A stretch of DNA of 16,874 nucleotides from an uncultured Clostridia bacterium (GTDB taxonomy: Bacteria > Bacillota > Clostridia > TANB77 > CAG-508), in assembly GCA_934162625.1 (NCBI GenBank), contig CAKPJM010000032.1, positions 1 to 16,874 on the forward strand, written 5' to 3'. The position numbers and the translations under genes were made by a program. The notes under the pieces were generated by a model that saw only the letters and a program-made list of their open reading frames with translations, was not told where the DNA came from and made no database searches. How positions within the stretch are numbered: the stretch's first letter is position 1; each line of letters starts with the position of its first letter. Shown here piece by piece: positions 6,321 through 14,237 of the stretch.

Positions 6321-8520
6321 CTATTTTTTCAATTTATATTTTAATCCTGTATTTCTCTTTTTTATGTCTGTGTTTTGTATCATAAATTCTATTATATTTT
6401 TATTGCTGAGTACAATTAATAATTTTCTTGCTCTTGTTATTCCTGTATATAACAAATTTCTTGTAAGTAGCATTGGTGCTGATTGTGGCACGCACATTAT
6501 TACAACATCAAATTCACTTCCGTTGTGATTTATGTATGGTTATACTATAACTGTGTTCTAATTCATCTAGATTTGCAAAGTCATACCATGCAACTTTTTC
6601 GTCATCAAAACATACCTCTATTTGCTTGTTTATCTCATCAATTCCTGTAATTATTCCTAGTTCTCCATTAAATATACCACTACCCGCTTCTAGCTCATCT
6701 AACTTTTTTCTTTCCCAATAAATATCATAATTATTTTTAACCTGCATTACCCTATCACCAATTCTAAAAACTCTATCTCCATTTTGTTTTTCTAGATTAG
6801 CTTTTGGATTCAATGCATTTTGTAATTGTTTATTTAATTCTTTTGTTCCAAGCATTCCTTTTTTTGTTGGAGTTAAAACTTGTATATTTTTGAAGAAATC
6901 ATAGTCTCCATACTTTTTTAATCTTCCTGTGCAAAGTGATATTACATCATGTAGCATTTTTTCTTGTGAAGTTTCATTTATATAAAAGAAATCTTCTAAT
7001 TTATCTTTTTCTTCAACTCCAATGAATGTTTCTCCACTATTTACTCTATGTGCATTTATTATTATTTTGCTCCTTGCAGCTTGTCTAAAAATTTTATTTA
7101 GCTCTATTATTGTAATAGCATTTGACTCTATTATATCTTGTAAAACATTTCCTGGTCCTACTGATGGTAATTGGTCAATATCTCCAACCAAGACTAATTT
7201 TGTTCCTAGATAAATTGCTTTTAATATGTGATTCATTAAAAACATATCTACCATTGACATTTCATCTATTATTACTACATCAGCATCAATTGGTGTTATT
7301 GGATAATCTAAGCTTATAAAGTTTTCATCTTCTAATTTTCTAATCTCCAATAATCTATGTATTGTTGTTGCTTCTTTGCCTGTTTGTTCTTGCATTCTTT
7401 TTGCTGCTCTTCCAGTTGGAGCACATAGAACAACTTTCATTTTTCTTGCTTCATATAACTTTATTATGGATTTAATAATTGTTGTTTTACCCGTACCTGG
7501 TCCACCAGTAATTACACATACATTATTTTCATTTACTGCTTTTATTGCATCTTTTTGTTCTTCTGATAAAACTATGTTTTCATTTTCTTCTGTTTTCTCT
7601 AATTCTGCTTTAAAATTCTTTATATATTTAATATTTTTTGCATTATCCAATGCAATTAACTTCTCTGCTATGTTTTGTTCTGCTGTATAAAATGTATCTA
7701 AATATACCCATTCTTTATCTTCATATTCTTCTAGAAAAATCTCTTGTTTTGCCTTTAAATTAATTATTTCATCTTCTATTGTTTCTGTTCCTATTCTTAG
7801 TAAATTAGAAACATAGCTAAGTAAATTTTCGTAAATTACAGCACTATTTCCATTATTTCCGGCTAAGATCAAACTATATTTTATAGCACTTGCAATTCTA
7901 CTGCTACTTTGTTCATCTATGCCTAACTCCATAGCCATTTTGTCTATTTTTTTAAAGTCCACTCCATAAGTTATATCTAATAATATATATGGATCTTTTT
8001 CTATTTTTGGAATCGCGTCTTGTCCTAGTTTTTCATATACTTTTTTGCTGTTTTGCCCTGTTATACCAAATCTTTCTAAGAAACCTACTATCTGCCATAG
8101 ATCCCATTTTTCGTTAAACTCTTCTGATATTTCTTCTGCTTTTCCTTTGCTTATTCCTTTTATATTTGCTAATCTTTCAGGTTCAAATTTTAAAACAGCT
8201 ATTGTTTCTTCCCCAAATTTATCTACAATTCTTTTTGCTGTTGCAGGTCCAACTCCTTTTATAATTCCTCCAGATAAATATTTTTCTAAGGCTTCTAATG
8301 TTTGTGGCATAATTTTCTCAAATGTTTGTATTTTGAACTGCCTTCCATAATCTGGATGATTTACAAAGTTTCCAACTAATTTAAGGCTATCTCCTTTGTT
8401 TATAAAAGGTAGGTAGCCTACAATTACAGTTAATTCCTCTTCTGTTTCAAATTCTGCTATTGTATAACTGTTTATCTCATTTTGATATATGATTTCTGAT
8501 ATTTGTCCTTTAATTTCCAA
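6321..8520 (-). CDS. recD2: RecD2-type ATP-dependent DNA helicase (YrrC), requiring one +1 shift at CGGA
   Basis: RecD2 is a 5'-3' superfamily 1B DNA helicase found without RecBC. Its N-terminal half has tandem helix-hairpin-helix-like segments (LSGGIIKGVGPATAKRIVD, LANIKGISKGKAEEI). The helicase core has Walker A GGPGTGKTT near residue 340, DEMSMVD near 420, GDIDQLPSVGPGNVLQD and the late motif HSYSITIHKSQ. There the zero frame meets CGG AAG TGA. Dropping the C gives GSEFDVVIMCVPQSAPMLLT and NLLYTGITRARKLL, the conserved C-terminal motifs, ending at TAG 6321-6323. The full length is 732 residues with Gly667 restored. The start is TTG with AAGGAG 8 bases upstream. Without recoding the last 66 residues are lost. 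Confidence 0.93.
6519..6522 (-). other. CGGA +1 recoding site of recD2
   Basis: Zero frame reads AAA TCA CAA CGG AAG TGA, a stop two codons after CGG. Dropping the C gives CAA GGA AGT GAA TTT, that is KSQGSEFD, an almost invariant RecD/UvrD-like motif. The restored residue is Gly667. Confidence 0.82.
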
Positions 8521-8585
8521 GTCTATTGCTCCTTGTCTTAACTAATTTCTTATTACTTTATATCACAAATCGCTATCTATGTAAA

Positions 8586-8939
8586 TTATTTTGCATTTAC
8601 ATTATCAATAAAATCTTTACAATTTTCCCAATCCATTAAATTAATAAATTTATAATCCTTTTGTAACTTTTCTAATATTTCCTTTGTTTTGTCAGTAGAA
8701 CCTAAATCAGATACTATTATTTCATTTATATTTTCTTCTTTTCCATATAGTATTCTAAAAATAATGGAACGCATAAATCCTTCTATTTGCTCTTCTTGGT
8801 TTTTTACTGCTATTATACAATGAATTCCATTTGTTTTTATTTTAGTACATATACAAACATGATATATTGTCTTTATAATTTCTATTAATCCATATATTGC
8901 TAACACCCAAATCACGCCATTTGTAATAAAATCCAACAT
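8586..8939 (-). CDS. Small membrane-anchored protein with partial GT2-like domain
   Basis: The product has 117 residues. Residues 1-32 form a membrane segment (MLDFITNGVIWVLAIYGLIEIIK). The rest resembles the start of a glycosyltransferase family 2 fold: IHCIIAVKNQEEQIEGFMRSI, then INEIIVSDLGSTDKTKEILEKL, where GSTDKT corresponds to the GST/GSxDxT nucleotide-binding segment. A full GT2 domain needs about 200 residues, and the catalytic acceptor part is absent, so it is probably not an active transferase. The frame ends cleanly, so it looks like a short stable family and not a broken gene. ATG has GGAG upstream. It lies between metK and recD2 on the same strand. Confidence 0.55.
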   Translation of the reverse strand: MLDFITNGVIWVLAIYGLIEIIKTIYHVCICTKIKTNGIHCIIAVKNQEEQIEGFMRSIIFRILYGKEENINEIIVSDLGSTDKTKEILEKLQKDYKFINLMDWENCKDFIDNVNAK

Positions 8940-9011
8940 ATATAATTCACTCCTGATTTATTATATGTTTTTGATTTTATAATTGATACAAACCTGGTAA
9001 ATGAAAGCTAA

Positions 9012-10121
9012 TTATAGTTTTATAACCTTTTCCCATGGTAAATATGGTTTTCCAAAATGACCATAATTAGTTGTTTGTGTATATATTGGTTCTCTTAGCC
9101 CTAAATAATTTATTATTCCAGCTGGTGTTAAGTCAAATTTTTCTTCTATTAGTTTTATTATTTCTTCTTCTGGAATTGAATTTGTTCCAAAAGTATTTAC
9201 GTGTATTGAAAGCGGTTTTGCCATTCCTATTGCATAAGCTATTTGGATTTCGCACTTCTTTGCATATTTATTTGCAACTATATTTTTTGCAATATGTCTT
9301 AACATATAGCAACTACTTCTATCTACTTTACTTGCATCTTTTCCAGAAAAAGCTCCTCCTCCATGTCTTGCATATCCACCATAAGTATCTACTATTATTT
9401 TTCTACCAGTTAAACCAGTATCACCAAGAGGCCCACCAATCACAAATCTGCCTGTTGGATTTACATATATCTTTGTATTTTCATCAATATATTTTTTGTC
9501 TACTACACAATCTATAACCTTTTCTTTTATTTCTCTTTTTAGTTCATTTAAGTCCTTATCTGGTGTGTGTTGATTAGATATAAGTATTGTATCTATTCTC
9601 TTTGGTTTATTATCTTCATATTCTACTGTAACTTGTGTTTTTCCATCTGGTCTTATTCCTTTTATTATTTCTTTTTTTCTTACCTCAGTTAATCTTTTGG
9701 CTAATAAGTGCGCCATATCTATTGCAAATGGCATATAGCTTTTGCTCTCATCGCATGCATATCCAAACATAATACCTTGGTCTCCAGCACCTCCTATGTC
9801 AACTCCCATTGCAATATCTGAGCTTTGTTTTGTTATATTAGTAACTACTTTACAGGTTCTATAATCTATGTCTGTATTCTCATTATCATATCCTATTTCT
9901 TTTAAAACCTTTCTTGCAATTTCTTCTGCGTTAAATTTTGCATTTGTTGTAACTTGTCCAGCTATTGTAATTAAATCTTTTGAAGCAAATGTCTCTACTG
10001 CTACTCTAGATAACTTATCTTGTTTTAGACATTCATCTAATATGCTATCTGAAATTAAATCGCATACTTTATCTGGATGTCCTTCTGTTACACTTTCTGA
10101 TGTAAAATAATACTTTTTCAT
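9012..10121 (-). CDS. metK: S-adenosylmethionine synthase
   Basis: The product makes S-adenosylmethionine from methionine and ATP in the cytoplasm. It has 369 residues, slightly shorter than the usual 380-400. Landmarks are ESVTEGHPDK at 9-18 (ATP/metal-binding His15), GAGDQGIMFGY near 110, DTYGGYARHGGGAFSGKDASKVDRS near 235-260 and the C-terminal NYGHFGKPYLPWE. The start ATG has a GAGG site in the leader. Upstream is a SAM-I riboswitch with its terminator, giving feedback control by the product. The gene is intact with no in-frame CGG. The next gene begins 72 bases downstream without a clear terminator. Confidence 0.97.
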   Translation of the reverse strand: MKKYYFTSESVTEGHPDKVCDLISDSILDECLKQDKLSRVAVETFASKDLITIAGQVTTNAKFNAEEIARKVLKEIGYDNENTDIDYRTCKVVTNITKQSSDIAMGVDIGGAGDQGIMFGYACDESKSYMPFAIDMAHLLAKRLTEVRKKEIIKGIRPDGKTQVTVEYEDNKPKRIDTILISNQHTPDKDLNELKREIKEKVIDCVVDKKYIDENTKIYVNPTGRFVIGGPLGDTGLTGRKIIVDTYGGYARHGGGAFSGKDASKVDRSSCYMLRHIAKNIVANKYAKKCEIQIAYAIGMAKPLSIHVNTFGTNSIPEEEIIKLIEEKFDLTPAGIINYLGLREPIYTQTTNYGHFGKPYLPWEKVIKL

Positions 10122-10149
10122 AATAATTCCTCTTTTCTTATAGAATAAA

Positions 10150-10276
10150 AGCGGACATTAATAGCATTTGCACTTATTTTAACTTCTTTAAGTCCGCGTC
10201 TTTGTTCGTGTGCGAAATTTGCAAAGCAAATTTCTGTGCATTGTTATATTTTTATACTAGGAAATGAGAAATTTCC
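10150..10276 (-). promoter_or_regulatory. Extra hairpins in the metK leader downstream of the riboswitch terminator
   Basis: Three further inverted repeats lie between the terminator and metK: AGGAAAT/ATTTCCT (10259-10276), GAAATTTGC/GCAAATTTC (within 10210-10245, 9 bp, 3-base loop) and GCGGAC/GTCCGC (about 10151-10197), which on the minus strand is followed by TTTTATT. The last could be a second terminator just before the metK ribosome binding site. Their role is unknown. The first also resembles a hairpin at 13727-13741. Confidence 0.45.
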
Positions 10277-10284
10277 TACTATAT

Positions 10285-10311
10285 AAAAAAACTTTGCCAA
10301 AAGCAAAGTTT
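10285..10311 (-). terminator. Intrinsic terminator of the SAM riboswitch expression platform
   Basis: AAACTTTGC (10311-10303), loop TTTTG, GCAAAGTTT (10297-10289), then more T (to 10285) on the minus strand. It lies just after the riboswitch aptamer, where binding of SAM is expected to favour termination. Confidence 0.8.
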
Positions 10312-10330
10312 ATAATTTTGATTTTTTGAT

Positions 10331-10435
10331 TTAATCATCATTCAAAGCACTTTGCTTTGCCGGTATTAGCACCTTGTTTTTCAACAGGTTGCTGTGGAGT
10401 TATTAAGCCGGTTCTCTCGTCCACTCTTGATAATA
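10331..10435 (-). promoter_or_regulatory. SAM-I (S-box) riboswitch
   Basis: On the minus strand the RNA starts near TTATCAAGAGTGGACGAGAG, then ACCGGCTTAATAACTCC, CAGCAACC, and AAGGTGCTAATACCGGCAA, with a closing hairpin CAAAGCA/TGCTTTG and P1 strand ATGATGATT. These are the hallmark segments of the S-box aptamer. A terminator follows and metK is the next gene, so metK is turned off when SAM is plentiful. Confidence 0.93.
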
Positions 10436-10440
10436 TAATT

Positions 10441-10469
10441 ATTATAATCATTGTTTTAATTATTGTCTA
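10441..10469 (-). promoter_or_regulatory. Promoter of the SAM riboswitch-metK transcript
   Basis: TAGACA (10469-10464), 17 bases, TATAAT (10446-10441) on the minus strand. The expected start is near 10434, just at the beginning of the riboswitch P1 helix. Confidence 0.72.
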
Positions 10470-10486
10470 TATTAGGTTTAAATTTT

Positions 10487-11839
10487 TTAAAAATGTTTTC
10501 CTTTATTGTTTTTTTCATCTTCTTCATTAGGTTTTAATGTATTTTCAGTATTTTTACTTATTTCTTCTACTATATTTCTTTCTTTACTTACTTCATTTAT
10601 TTCTGTTACTTTTCTTACTTTAGCTATAACATCTTTATATTTGTTGTAATCTACAACAATATATATAGATAATCCTAGTAAAACTATTATACATACTCCT
10701 AAAGCTCCTAGTATAACTTTTTCTTGGTTATTGTTATACCAAGTAGTTACTCCTCCAAATATTGCTTTAAATTTATTTGATATTTTACCTAATATTGTTG
10801 GTTCTTTTTCTTTGTTTACTTTTATTGTATATGTTATTGTTTCTTCTTTTGGTTCTTCGCCTTCTGGTACTTCTCCTTCTTGCGCTATTTTTAGAGTTAT
10901 TGTTATTGTGTTTTCTCCTGTTTGTAAGTTATCTGCCCCTTTTATATCTATTGTTGCACCTTCTAGATTAGCTTTTGCATCTATATTTAGGCTTTTTACC
11001 CAATATTGTAATTCTTGTAAAGAATATTCTGTAACATCAAACTTGAAATCTGGGTTTAATGGAATTTCTATAAGTTCTTTATTTTCATTTTCATATTTTA
11101 TTACTAATGACTGTAAAGAAAGCTTTGCTCTTGACCTTGTAACTTTTATTGTATAGTTTGTTTTGTCTCCATTTTCTGCTGTAACTATTACTGTAACAGT
11201 ATTTTCACCTTCTTTTAATTCTGTATTTCCTTCAACAGTAGCTTTAGCCTTGCTATCTGTTGGTGTTGCTGTTACATTTACGCTAGTTATTTCGTTTGGA
11301 ACTGTTAAAGCGTATTCTTTTACATCTTTATTAAACTCTGGTGTAATTGCTCCTTCTGCTATAGCTAATTCTTTTAATGAACTATCTTTTGACTTTTCTT
11401 TTTCTTCTACTGGTTTAGTTGTAGTTGTTGTTGGTTTTTTAGTTGTATTATTATTGTTTGATGAACCTCCTGAAGTATTTCCACCTGAGCTTTTAGCCTG
11501 AATTCTAACAGTTGTAGAAGCCGAAACGTTTTCATCTTTCTCTGTTGAGTAATCTGCTGCTGTTCCTGAAGCTGTTATAGTTATGCTTCCACTGTTTCCT
11601 GCTGTTTTTGTATAAGAGAATGAAGAATTATCTAACCATTGTGTTTGTCCTCCAGATGTTACATATCCAGCACCATTGCTTAGAGTTACTGTAACTGTAA
11701 AAGACTCTCCTGGAGAAACAGTACTTTTACTAGTTCTTACACTTAAAGACGCTGCATTTGATTTAATAGTCAAACCTAGTATTATAAAAGTCATTAATAC
11801 TAATATATTTAATAATTTTCTAACAACATTATTTTTCAT
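10487..11839 (-). CDS. Secreted, C-terminally membrane-anchored beta-sandwich surface protein
   Basis: ATG at 11839 is chosen (450 residues) because an AAAGGA site lies 8 bases upstream; the longer frame from 11881 would overlap the previous gene. In order: a signal peptide (residues about 1-30, LLNILVLMTFIILGLTIKSNAA), an Ig- or cohesin-like domain (SLSVRTSKSTVSPGESFTVTVTL..., about 30-115), a Ser/Gly/Asn/Thr linker (GGNTSGGSSNNNNTTKKPTT), two cadherin-like beta-sandwich domains (LKELAIAEGAITPEFNKDVK... with LKEGENTVTVIVTAENGDKTNYTI; then a second to about residue 350), a membrane segment (VILGALGVCIIVLLGLSIYIVV) and a charged cytoplasmic tail. It sits 19 bases after the dockerin gene. Specific ligand unknown; a cohesin role is a guess. 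Confidence 0.75.
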   Translation of the reverse strand: MKNNVVRKLLNILVLMTFIILGLTIKSNAASLSVRTSKSTVSPGESFTVTVTLSNGAGYVTSGGQTQWLDNSSFSYTKTAGNSGSITITASGTAADYSTEKDENVSASTTVRIQAKSSGGNTSGGSSNNNNTTKKPTTTTTKPVEEKEKSKDSSLKELAIAEGAITPEFNKDVKEYALTVPNEITSVNVTATPTDSKAKATVEGNTELKEGENTVTVIVTAENGDKTNYTIKVTRSRAKLSLQSLVIKYENENKELIEIPLNPDFKFDVTEYSLQELQYWVKSLNIDAKANLEGATIDIKGADNLQTGENTITITLKIAQEGEVPEGEEPKEETITYTIKVNKEKEPTILGKISNKFKAIFGGVTTWYNNNQEKVILGALGVCIIVLLGLSIYIVVDYNKYKDVIAKVRKVTEINEVSKERNIVEEISKNTENTLKPNEEDEKNNKGKHF

Positions 11840-11858
11840 CTTATTGTCCTTTCTTAAA

Positions 11859-13481
11859 TTATATTGATATTCTGCTAGCATTCATTATGTGATTTTTAAT
11901 TTTTACATAATCTGCTGGTGATATCTTTCCATCCCTATTAGCATCTGCTGCTTTTTCTGATATTTCATTCATGGAGGTAACGTTCATTATTTTGTTTTTA
12001 ACTTTTACATAATCTGCTGGTGATATTTTCCCATCACCATTTACATCTCCAAGTACTACTAAGTTATATGTTTTTCCTTCAAAGCTTATTTTTGCTCCTG
12101 TTCCAAAGGTAGCGCTTGAATTTGTTGCTCCTGGTATAGCACTTATTCCTGTTCCTGGAGCTACTATTATGTTGTCACCACTTATTTCATATTGTTTTAT
12201 AACAACTAAATACGTTTTACTTCCATCTTTTGCTTCTCTTGCCATATATCCTGTTCCGTTTGGAGTAGAAACTTGATCCCAATAATATCCATCACTAGAT
12301 TTAGCAGAGGCTCTTTTTGTTATTACTATTTGTGCACCTTCGCTTACATATGCAATTGTGCTTCCTCCTGGAGAAGATCTTAAAGCCAATCCTCCAATTG
12401 CATTTACATATGCAAGTTCTCCTTCTACTGCTGATATTGATGGGCTTTTAACTGGTGACGATGGCATATTCATATATAATGGAACTTCGAAAATAAAACT
12501 ACTTTCTAATAATCCCGCATTTCTATAATACCCTTTTAGTATTTGGCCTATACTTTGTGAGTCAAATATATTTTGTGCATATTGGTTTGCATAGTATGGG
12601 CTATATGTTACATTAAATTTTTGATAATATAGAGTATCTTGTCCTCTTTTAATATAATTTTTTATTAATCCTATTCCGCCCTCTATCGACTTTTTAGGAG
12701 TGTTCCATCCTTGGCTTTGAGCATATTTTAATCCATTTAATATTACTTCTTCTGTACCATTTCCAGATGCTTTTACATTAAATAAATTGTAATATCCTAT
12801 GTATTTTCCATTGTATCCTTGTCCAGAACACAATGCAGAAGCTCCGCTACCCTGTTCTTGTAGTATTTTTCCTATGATATAAAATGGATTTATATTAAGT
12901 TCATTTGCAGCTTCATATATTCCATTTATTATATCTTGATTATTTAAATATGATATTTTACTTGCCATTGCAGTTACTTGCTCTTTTGTTATATTTTTAT
13001 CATTTGACAATCGCAAATATTGAAATACATTTCCTTCTGTTACTGAATTTCTTGGATCCATAACATGTTCTATTGCACCTCTTGAAGCACAATACCATCT
13101 TCCACTAGTATCATATTCTCTGGTTCCACATATAGAACAAATCCATTCTGATGAGTAATCACTTGGAACTAAATTTTTTGGAGATGACCAATGTCCTTGG
13201 TACTCACTATTTATTACTGTTTCCCAATCCAAGCCTGTTTCGTATAATTTAAAAGTCCAATTAGGATGTGAATTTATTATATTTTTTAGTACTTCCTTAT
13301 ATCCTGGATATTTTTGCTCAAAATTGGCTGGTAAATCATTAGAATTTGCTGTGTATGTATATGTTGCTGCATAAGATTTATTCGTAGTTAATGGTAGAAA
13401 GCTCAAAATTGTATATATAATTATAAAAACCAAAATGAATATAAATTGCTTATTTAATTTATTTACAATACGTTTTTGCAT
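11859..13481 (-). CDS. Secreted N-acetylglucosaminidase-like cell-wall hydrolase with SH3 and dockerin domains
   Basis: The product has 540 residues. A signal peptide (1 to about 39, hydrophobic IFILVFIIIYTILSFLPL, cleavage near SYAA) is followed by a region with HPNWTFKLYETGLDWETVI, a CSICG...C insertion, and IEHVMDPRNSV. The glucosaminidase (GH73-like) part follows, with INPFYIIGKILQEQGS (probable catalytic Glu in LQEQG) and GYYNLFNVKASG. A bacterial SH3-like domain lies around 345-415 (GGLALRSSPGGSTIAYVSEGAQIVIT). A type I dockerin pair closes the protein, with DVNGDGKISPADYVKVKN and DANRDGKISPADYVKIKN calcium loops. It likely trims peptidoglycan outside the cell. It has its own promoter and is first of a two-gene unit. 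Confidence 0.85.
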   Translation of the reverse strand: MQKRIVNKLNKQFIFILVFIIIYTILSFLPLTTNKSYAATYTYTANSNDLPANFEQKYPGYKEVLKNIINSHPNWTFKLYETGLDWETVINSEYQGHWSSPKNLVPSDYSSEWICSICGTREYDTSGRWYCASRGAIEHVMDPRNSVTEGNVFQYLRLSNDKNITKEQVTAMASKISYLNNQDIINGIYEAANELNINPFYIIGKILQEQGSGASALCSGQGYNGKYIGYYNLFNVKASGNGTEEVILNGLKYAQSQGWNTPKKSIEGGIGLIKNYIKRGQDTLYYQKFNVTYSPYYANQYAQNIFDSQSIGQILKGYYRNAGLLESSFIFEVPLYMNMPSSPVKSPSISAVEGELAYVNAIGGLALRSSPGGSTIAYVSEGAQIVITKRASAKSSDGYYWDQVSTPNGTGYMAREAKDGSKTYLVVIKQYEISGDNIIVAPGTGISAIPGATNSSATFGTGAKISFEGKTYNLVVLGDVNGDGKISPADYVKVKNKIMNVTSMNEISEKAADANRDGKISPADYVKIKNHIMNASRISI

Positions 13482-13525
13482 TTTATCTCCTCTTTCGTAT
13501 TTTTCTGTCTAATTTCTACATTTAC

Positions 13526-13554
13526 AGTATATATTATTAGAAAATGCAAGTCAA
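13526..13554 (-). promoter_or_regulatory. Sigma-A promoter of the glucosaminidase operon
   Basis: TTGACT (13554-13549), 17 bases, TATACT (13531-13526) on the minus strand, 45 bases before the ATG at 13481, which has an AGAGGAG site. Confidence 0.7.
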
Positions 13555-13623
13555 GGAAAATGGCTTAAATTAATTTGGTAATTTGTTGCATTATATGCTA
13601 TTTTTGCATAATTTCTTTATATG

Positions 13624-13697
13624 AACAGAGCGACTTTAGTCGCCCTTTGTTCTCGCCAATTTGAGTTTCCGAATGAAATGAGGAAATCTCAAGGGCA
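13624..13697 (+). repeat. Dispersed double-hairpin intergenic repeat, copy 1
   Basis: Two adjoining hairpins: GAACA..GCGAC-TTTA-GTCGC..TGTTC (13623-13652) and TTGAG-TTTCC ... GGAAA-T-CTCAA (13660-13692). The segment aligns to the reverse complement of 15914-15988 at about 80% identity by eye. The stretch 13555-13835 holds this repeat, other small hairpins and a terminator, and no gene that I can see. Confidence 0.55.
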
Positions 13698-13753
13698 ATA
13701 GCGATTATAGCATTTTTTATATACTATGAAATGAGAAATTTCTTAGTACATAA

Positions 13754-13783
13754 AAAAGCAGATAGATTTTTCTATCCGCTTTT
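13754..13783 (-). terminator. Terminator downstream of the Cys/Gly-rich peptide gene
   Basis: On the minus strand AAAAGCGGATAGA and TCTATCTGCTTTT pair over a short T/A loop with one G-U pair, and a T run follows. The other strand has an A-C mismatch at that pair, so the minus direction is favoured. A second stem, ATAGGAAAA/TTTTCCTAT (13792-13817), lies between it and the gene. Confidence 0.65.
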
Positions 13784-13835
13784 ATTTTTTAATAGGAAAA
13801 ACCGAAGATTTTCCTATCTCGTGTAAGTACTTATT

Positions 13836-13988
13836 CTAGTTGCATCCGCATCCTCTTCCGCAACCACATCCACAATTTGTGAATAATAGTAAGAATATTA
13901 TTATGAAGAATAATATTGAACAATCATCTCCATTTCCTCCAAATAAACCATTGTTGCATCCACATCCGCAATTTCTTTCATCTGGCAT
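13836..13988 (-). CDS. Small Cys/Gly-rich membrane peptide, possibly spore-associated
   Basis: The product has 50 residues: MPDERNCGCGCNNGLFGGNG, then DDCSILFFIIIFLLLF, then TNCGCGCGRGCGCN. A hydrophobic core is flanked by CG repeats on both sides; 10 of 50 residues are Cys. The start has AAGGAGG about 9 bases upstream and a terminator follows, so it looks like a real single gene. The form recalls small Gly-rich, single-helix sporulation peptides such as the YjcZ group, and metal binding is possible, but no family match was proved. All its CGG triplets are out of frame (TGC GGA). Confidence 0.62.
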   Translation of the reverse strand: MPDERNCGCGCNNGLFGGNGDDCSILFFIIIFLLLFTNCGCGCGRGCGCN

Positions 13989-14021
13989 ACTATTTTACCT
14001 CCTTAAATATATGTTATATGA

Positions 14022-14048
14022 TATAGTATGCAATTTTAAAAATTGTGT
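14022..14048 (-). promoter_or_regulatory. Possible sigma-K-like promoter of the Cys/Gly-rich peptide
   Basis: On the minus strand AC (14048-14047), 16 bases, then CATACTATA (14030-14022) fits the mother-cell sigma-K pattern AC-N16-CATAnnnTA. No sigma-A promoter is obvious. AT-rich sequence makes chance matches easy. Confidence 0.3.
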
Positions 14049-14075
14049 TACAAAATTCATTATATAAAAAAACAG

Positions 14076-14151
14076 CTTCCTTTTCGAATCCATCGTTAAC
14101 ATACGAAAAAGCATAGCTTTTGCTATGCTTTTTTGGTGGGCAGGGATGGAT
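14076..14151 (-). repeat. Duplicate of the tRNA-Tyr 3' end and its terminator (copy A)
   Basis: 76 bases identical to 14238-14313. It contains the terminator hairpin (14106-14134) and the last 18 or so bases of tRNA-Tyr (acceptor strand and part of the T arm), then the match stops inside the T loop. It cannot form a tRNA. The spacer to copy B (14152-14237) holds a 25-base near-perfect palindrome (AAAAATAGTCCA/TGGACTATTTTT). Confidence 0.85.
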
Positions 14152-14237
14152 CACGACAAGCCGCGTCAGAAAAATAGTCCACTGGACTATTTTTACCTTC
14201 GCTTTGGCTGGCTCCAGACCAGCTCAAAGCTTGGCAA

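Noticed and set aside
2612..8520. Treating gpr, recG and recD2 as ordinary pseudogenes or random sequencing errors
   Set aside because: Random indels would vary in base, size and place and favour homopolymers. All six here are an added C before GGA, in frame, with intact coding in between and normal total lengths. A systematic context-dependent artefact remains possible and is stated as the main alternative.
9071..9517. 148-residue plus-strand Leu/Tyr-rich frame inside metK
   Set aside because: It is the complement of the intact, conserved metK gene; its composition reflects AT-rich antisense sequence.
13840..14067. Plus-strand frame MHPHPLPQPHPQF as a His/Pro-rich metal-binding peptide
   Set aside because: It is the complement of the CG repeats in the minus-strand Cys/Gly peptide, which has the ribosome binding site and terminator.
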